Notes under the pieces: generated by a model | Databases searched by the model: none | What the model was told of the DNA's origin: nothing | What the model saw: the letters and a program-made list of their open reading frames with translations, nothing else | Assembly: GCF_964355755.1 (NCBI RefSeq) | Contig: NC_092671.1 | Coordinates: forward strand, 21,604,001 to 21,668,000 | Source: Antedon mediterranea | Lineage: Eukaryota; Echinodermata; Crinoidea; Comatulida; Antedonidae | Direction of reading: 5' to 3' | Length of the DNA: 64,000 nt | Part shown: in pieces, positions 61,113-64,000 of the stretch | How positions within the stretch are numbered: the first letter of the stretch is position 1 | Layout of the letters: every line of letters begins with the position of its first letter | Translations under genes and position numbers: made by a program

Positions 61113-64000
61113 AATAGCTTCAAATCGCATTTGGAGACGTTTTAGACCATTTTGTAATTTTCAAAAAAACTTGTTAACATAAAAACACCAAAGTTCTTAG
61201 AATAGCTTCAAATCGCATTTGGAGACGTTTTAGACCATTTTGTGCATTTCGATGAAACTTGGTTACACAAAAACATCAAAGTGCTTAAAATCACGTTATA
61301 AACCGTTTTAGACCATTTGAGCATTTCGATAACACTTTTCACACAAAAACATCAAAGGGCACAATATAGCTTAATATCCTATTTAAAAACGTTTTAGACC
61401 ATTTTGAGCATTTCGACAAAACTTTTTCACACAAAACACCAAAGTGCTTAGAATACCTTCAAATCGCATTTGGAGACGTTTTAGACAATTTTGTGATTTT
61501 CGAAAAAACTTAACATAAAAACATCAAAGTTTACAGAATAGCTTCAAATCGCTTTTGGAGACGTTTTAGACAATTTTGTGATTTTCGAAAAAACTTGTTA
61601 ACATAAAAACACCAAAGTGCTTAGAATAGCTTCAAATCGCATTGGGAGACGTTTTAGACCATTTTGTGATTTTCGAAAAAACTTGTTAACATAAAAACAT
61701 CAAAGTGTACAGAATAGCTTCAAATCGCATTTGGAGACGTTTTAGACCATTTTGTGATTTTCGAAAAAACTTGTTAACATAAAAACACCAAAGTGCTTAG
61801 AATAGCTTCAAATCGCATTTGGAGACGTTTTAAACCATTTTGTGATTTTCGAAAAAACTTGTTAACATAAAAACACCAAAATGTTTAGAATAGCTTCAAA
61901 TCGCATTTGGAGACGTTTTAGACCATTTTGTGATTTTCGAAAAAACTTGTTAACACAAAAACACCAAAGTGATTAGAATAGCTTCAAATCGCATTTGGAG
62001 ACGTTTTAGACCATTTTGTGATTTTCGAAAAAACTTGTTAACATAAAAACACCAAAGTGATTAGAATAGCTTCAAATCGCATTTGGAGACGTTTTAGACC
62101 ATTTTGTGCATTTCGATGAAACTTGGTTACGCAAAAACATCAAAGTGCTTAAAATCACATTATAAACCGTTTTAGACCATTTTGAGCATATCGATAACAC
62201 TTTTTACACAAAACACCAAAGTGCTTAGAATAGCTTCAAATCGCATTTGGAGACGTTTTAGACCATTTTGTGATTTTCGACAAAACTTTTTCACACAAAA
62301 CACCAAAGTGCTTAGAATACCTTCAAATCGCATTTGGAGACGTTTTAGACCATTTTGTGATTTTCGACAAAACTTTTTCACACAAAACACCAAAGTGCTT
62401 AGAATACCTTCAAATCGCATTTGGAGACGTTTTAGACCATTTTGTGATTTTCGAAAAAACTTGTTAACATAAAAACATCAAAATGTTTAGAATAGCTTCA
62501 AATCACATTTGGAGACGTTTTAGACCATTTTGTGATTTTCGAAAAAACTTGTTAACACAAAAACACCAAAGTGATTAGAATAGCTTCAAATCGCATTTGG
62601 AGACGTTTTAGACCAATTTGTGCATTTCGATGAAACTTGGTTACGCAAAAACATCAAAGTGCTTAAAATCACATTATAAACCGTTTTAGACCATTTTGAG
62701 CATATCGATAACACTTTTCACACAAAAACATCAAAGAGCACAATATAGCTTAATATCTTATTTAAAAACGTTTTAGACCATTTTGAGCATTTCGACAAAA
62801 CTTTTTCACACAAAACACCAAAGTGCTTAGAATAGCTTCAAATCGCATTTGGAGACGTTTTAGACCATTTTGTGATTTTCGAAAAAACTTGTTAACATAA
62901 AAACATCAAAGTGCTAAGAATAGCTTCAAATCGCATTTGGAGACATTTTAGACCAATTAGTGATTTTCGAAAAAACTTGGTTACACAAAAACATCAAAGT
63001 GGTTAAAATCACATTATAAACCGTTTTAGACCATTTTGAGCATTTCGATAACACTTTTCACACAAAAACATCAAAGTGCTTAGAATAGCTTCAAATCGCA
63101 TTTGGAGACGTTTTAGACCATTTTGTGATTTTCGAAAAAAACTTTTTAACATAAAAACACCAAACTTCTAAGAATAGCTTCAAATCGCATATGGAGACAA
63201 TTTAGACCATTTTGTGATTTTCGAAAAAACTTGTTAACATAAAAACACCAAAGTGCTAAGAATAGCTTCAAATCGCATATGGAGACAATTTAGACCATTT
63301 TGTGATTTTCGAAAAAACTTGTTAACATAAAAACACCAAAGTGCTTAGAATACCTTCAAATCGCATTTGGAGACGTTTAAGACCATTTTGTGATTTTCGA
63401 AAAAACTTGTTAACATAAAAACACCAAAGTGCTTAGAATAGCTTCAAATCGCATTTGGAGACGTTTTAGACCAATTTGTGATTTTCGAAAAAACTTGGTT
63501 ACACAAAAACATCAAAGTGGATAAAAGCACATTATAAACCGTTTTAGACCATTTTGAGCATTTCGATAACACATTTCACACAAAAACATCAAAGAGCACA
63601 AAATAGCTTAATACCGTATTTAAAAACGTTTTAAACCATTTTGAGCATTTCGACAAAACTTTTTCACACAAAACACCAAAGTGTTTAGAAAAGCTTCAAA
63701 TCGCATTTGGAGACGTTTTAGACCATTTTGGGATTTTCGAAAAAACTTGTTAACATAAAAACACCAAAGTGCTTAGAATAGCTTCAAATCGCATTTGAAG
63801 ACGTTTTAGACCATTTTGTAATTTTCGAAAAAACTTGTTAACATAAAAACACCAAAATGTTTAGAATAGCTTCAAATCGCATTTGGAGACGTTTTAGACC
63901 ATTTTGTGATTTTCGAAAAAACTTGTTAACACAAAAACACCAAAGTGATTAGAATAGCTTCAAATCGCATTTGGAGACGTTTTAGACCATTTTGTGATTT
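61113..64000. repeat. Satellite array, segment 3 (continues past the window edge)
   Basis: The same satellite resumes after the second SINE and is still running at the last base, which falls inside a type-A monomer. It is the counterpart of the satellite following the first SINE, with a few rearrangements. It lacks an 867-bp module present after the first SINE, it keeps two monomers missing there, and it has one extra 87-bp monomer near 62270-62360. Specific shared variants are aacttctaag at about 63164 and 20590, gtttaagacc at about 63378 and 20806, and a B monomer reading gtggataaaagcac at about 63517 and 20945. Confidence 0.96.
61140..61143 (+). terminator. Candidate pol III terminator in satellite after SINE copy 2
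   Basis: Same relation to the element as in copy 1: the first TTTT is supplied by the first satellite core downstream of the tail. Confidence 0.45.

Larger units (their letters stand above)
53903..64000 (+). repeat. SINE-bearing large block, copy 2 (runs off the window)
   Basis: Counterpart of 10730-21428. The left edge is where copy 1 has gtttaagacc and copy 2 has a monomer from a different block; true breakpoints cannot be placed within one monomer. Shared private marks include gtggttaaaagcac (10866 and 54039), gattttgg for gattttcg (about 11258 and 54431), catttgtagacg with tataccatttt (about 12345 and 55518), and the 506-bp tandem pair. The block reaches the end of the window unbroken. 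Confidence 0.82.

Noticed and set aside
62172-62420. 82-codon minus-strand frame and 65-codon plus-strand frame at 62270-62467
   Set aside because: Both are alternative readings of the same three 87-bp monomers and cannot be separate genes.
1-64000. CRISPR array
   Set aside because: Repeats are contiguous 77-88-bp monomers with no unique spacers and no cas genes; the SINE shows a eukaryotic source.
1-64000. Telomeric repeats
   Set aside because: No TTAGGG, TTAGG or similar short unit occurs in tandem; the ttaga text in monomers is isolated.
10730-64000. The 43-kb and 22-kb repeats as assembly errors
   Set aside because: The copies differ by whole modules, whole monomers and scattered substitutions, which argues for real duplications. 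It cannot be fully excluded without reads.

Overview
The window is almost entirely satellite DNA. It is an AT-rich tandem array (the typical monomer has 28 G/C in 88 bp) running from base 1 to base 64000 with no unique sequence at either edge. It is interrupted twice, by a 353-bp tRNA-derived SINE at 17584-17936 and at 60760-61112. I see no credible protein-coding gene, rRNA, functional tRNA or CRISPR array. A long satellite with a pol III-type SINE means a eukaryote, most likely an animal. The SINE layout (tRNA-Ser/Leu-like head, central domain, AAAT-rich tail) fits invertebrates such as molluscs, but I cannot name the species. The array is probably centromeric, pericentromeric or subtelomeric heterochromatin; that is inference.

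Three main monomer types recur. Type A is 88 bp (87 bp when its tail carries the cacacaaaacacc variant). Type B is 77 bp and has a head 10 bp shorter. Type C is 87 bp with a cttaatatcg head. A fourth form, D, has an A head joined to a gatgaaacttggtta tail and usually sits just before B. All types share the core cgttttagaccatttt. D-B-C cassettes (252 bp, for example 2671-2922), separated by runs of A monomers, form an irregular higher-order repeat (HOR). An 867-bp module of about ten monomers recurs most often.

Layout. 1-10.7 kb: mixed HORs, including a block repeated at a lag of 8958 bp, one repeated at 3690 bp, and a 1.73-kb tandem pair at about 5.26-8.70 kb. 10.73-21.43 kb: SINE-bearing block, repeated at 53.90-64.00 kb and running off the window. 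The lag is about 43.17 kb and shifts after the SINE through array rearrangements. 19.24-24 kb: related to 41.64-46.4 kb (lag about 22.4 kb). 24.05-29.38 kb: 2666-bp tandem pair. 26.7-40.63 kb: 6205-bp tandem repeat, about 2.25 copies. 45.17-47.6 kb: 1209-bp tandem pair. 48.6-53.97 kb: counterpart of 23.7-31.7 kb without the 2666-bp duplication.

Nothing works together here as a pathway. The window records array growth by unequal exchange at many scales, with the SINE as a dated marker. The most informative points are the shared SINE insertion with paralogous empty sites, the conserved monomer core, the head shortened by one helical turn in type B, and a possible three-way-junction fold in the SINE 3' domain. 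No new gene system is visible.
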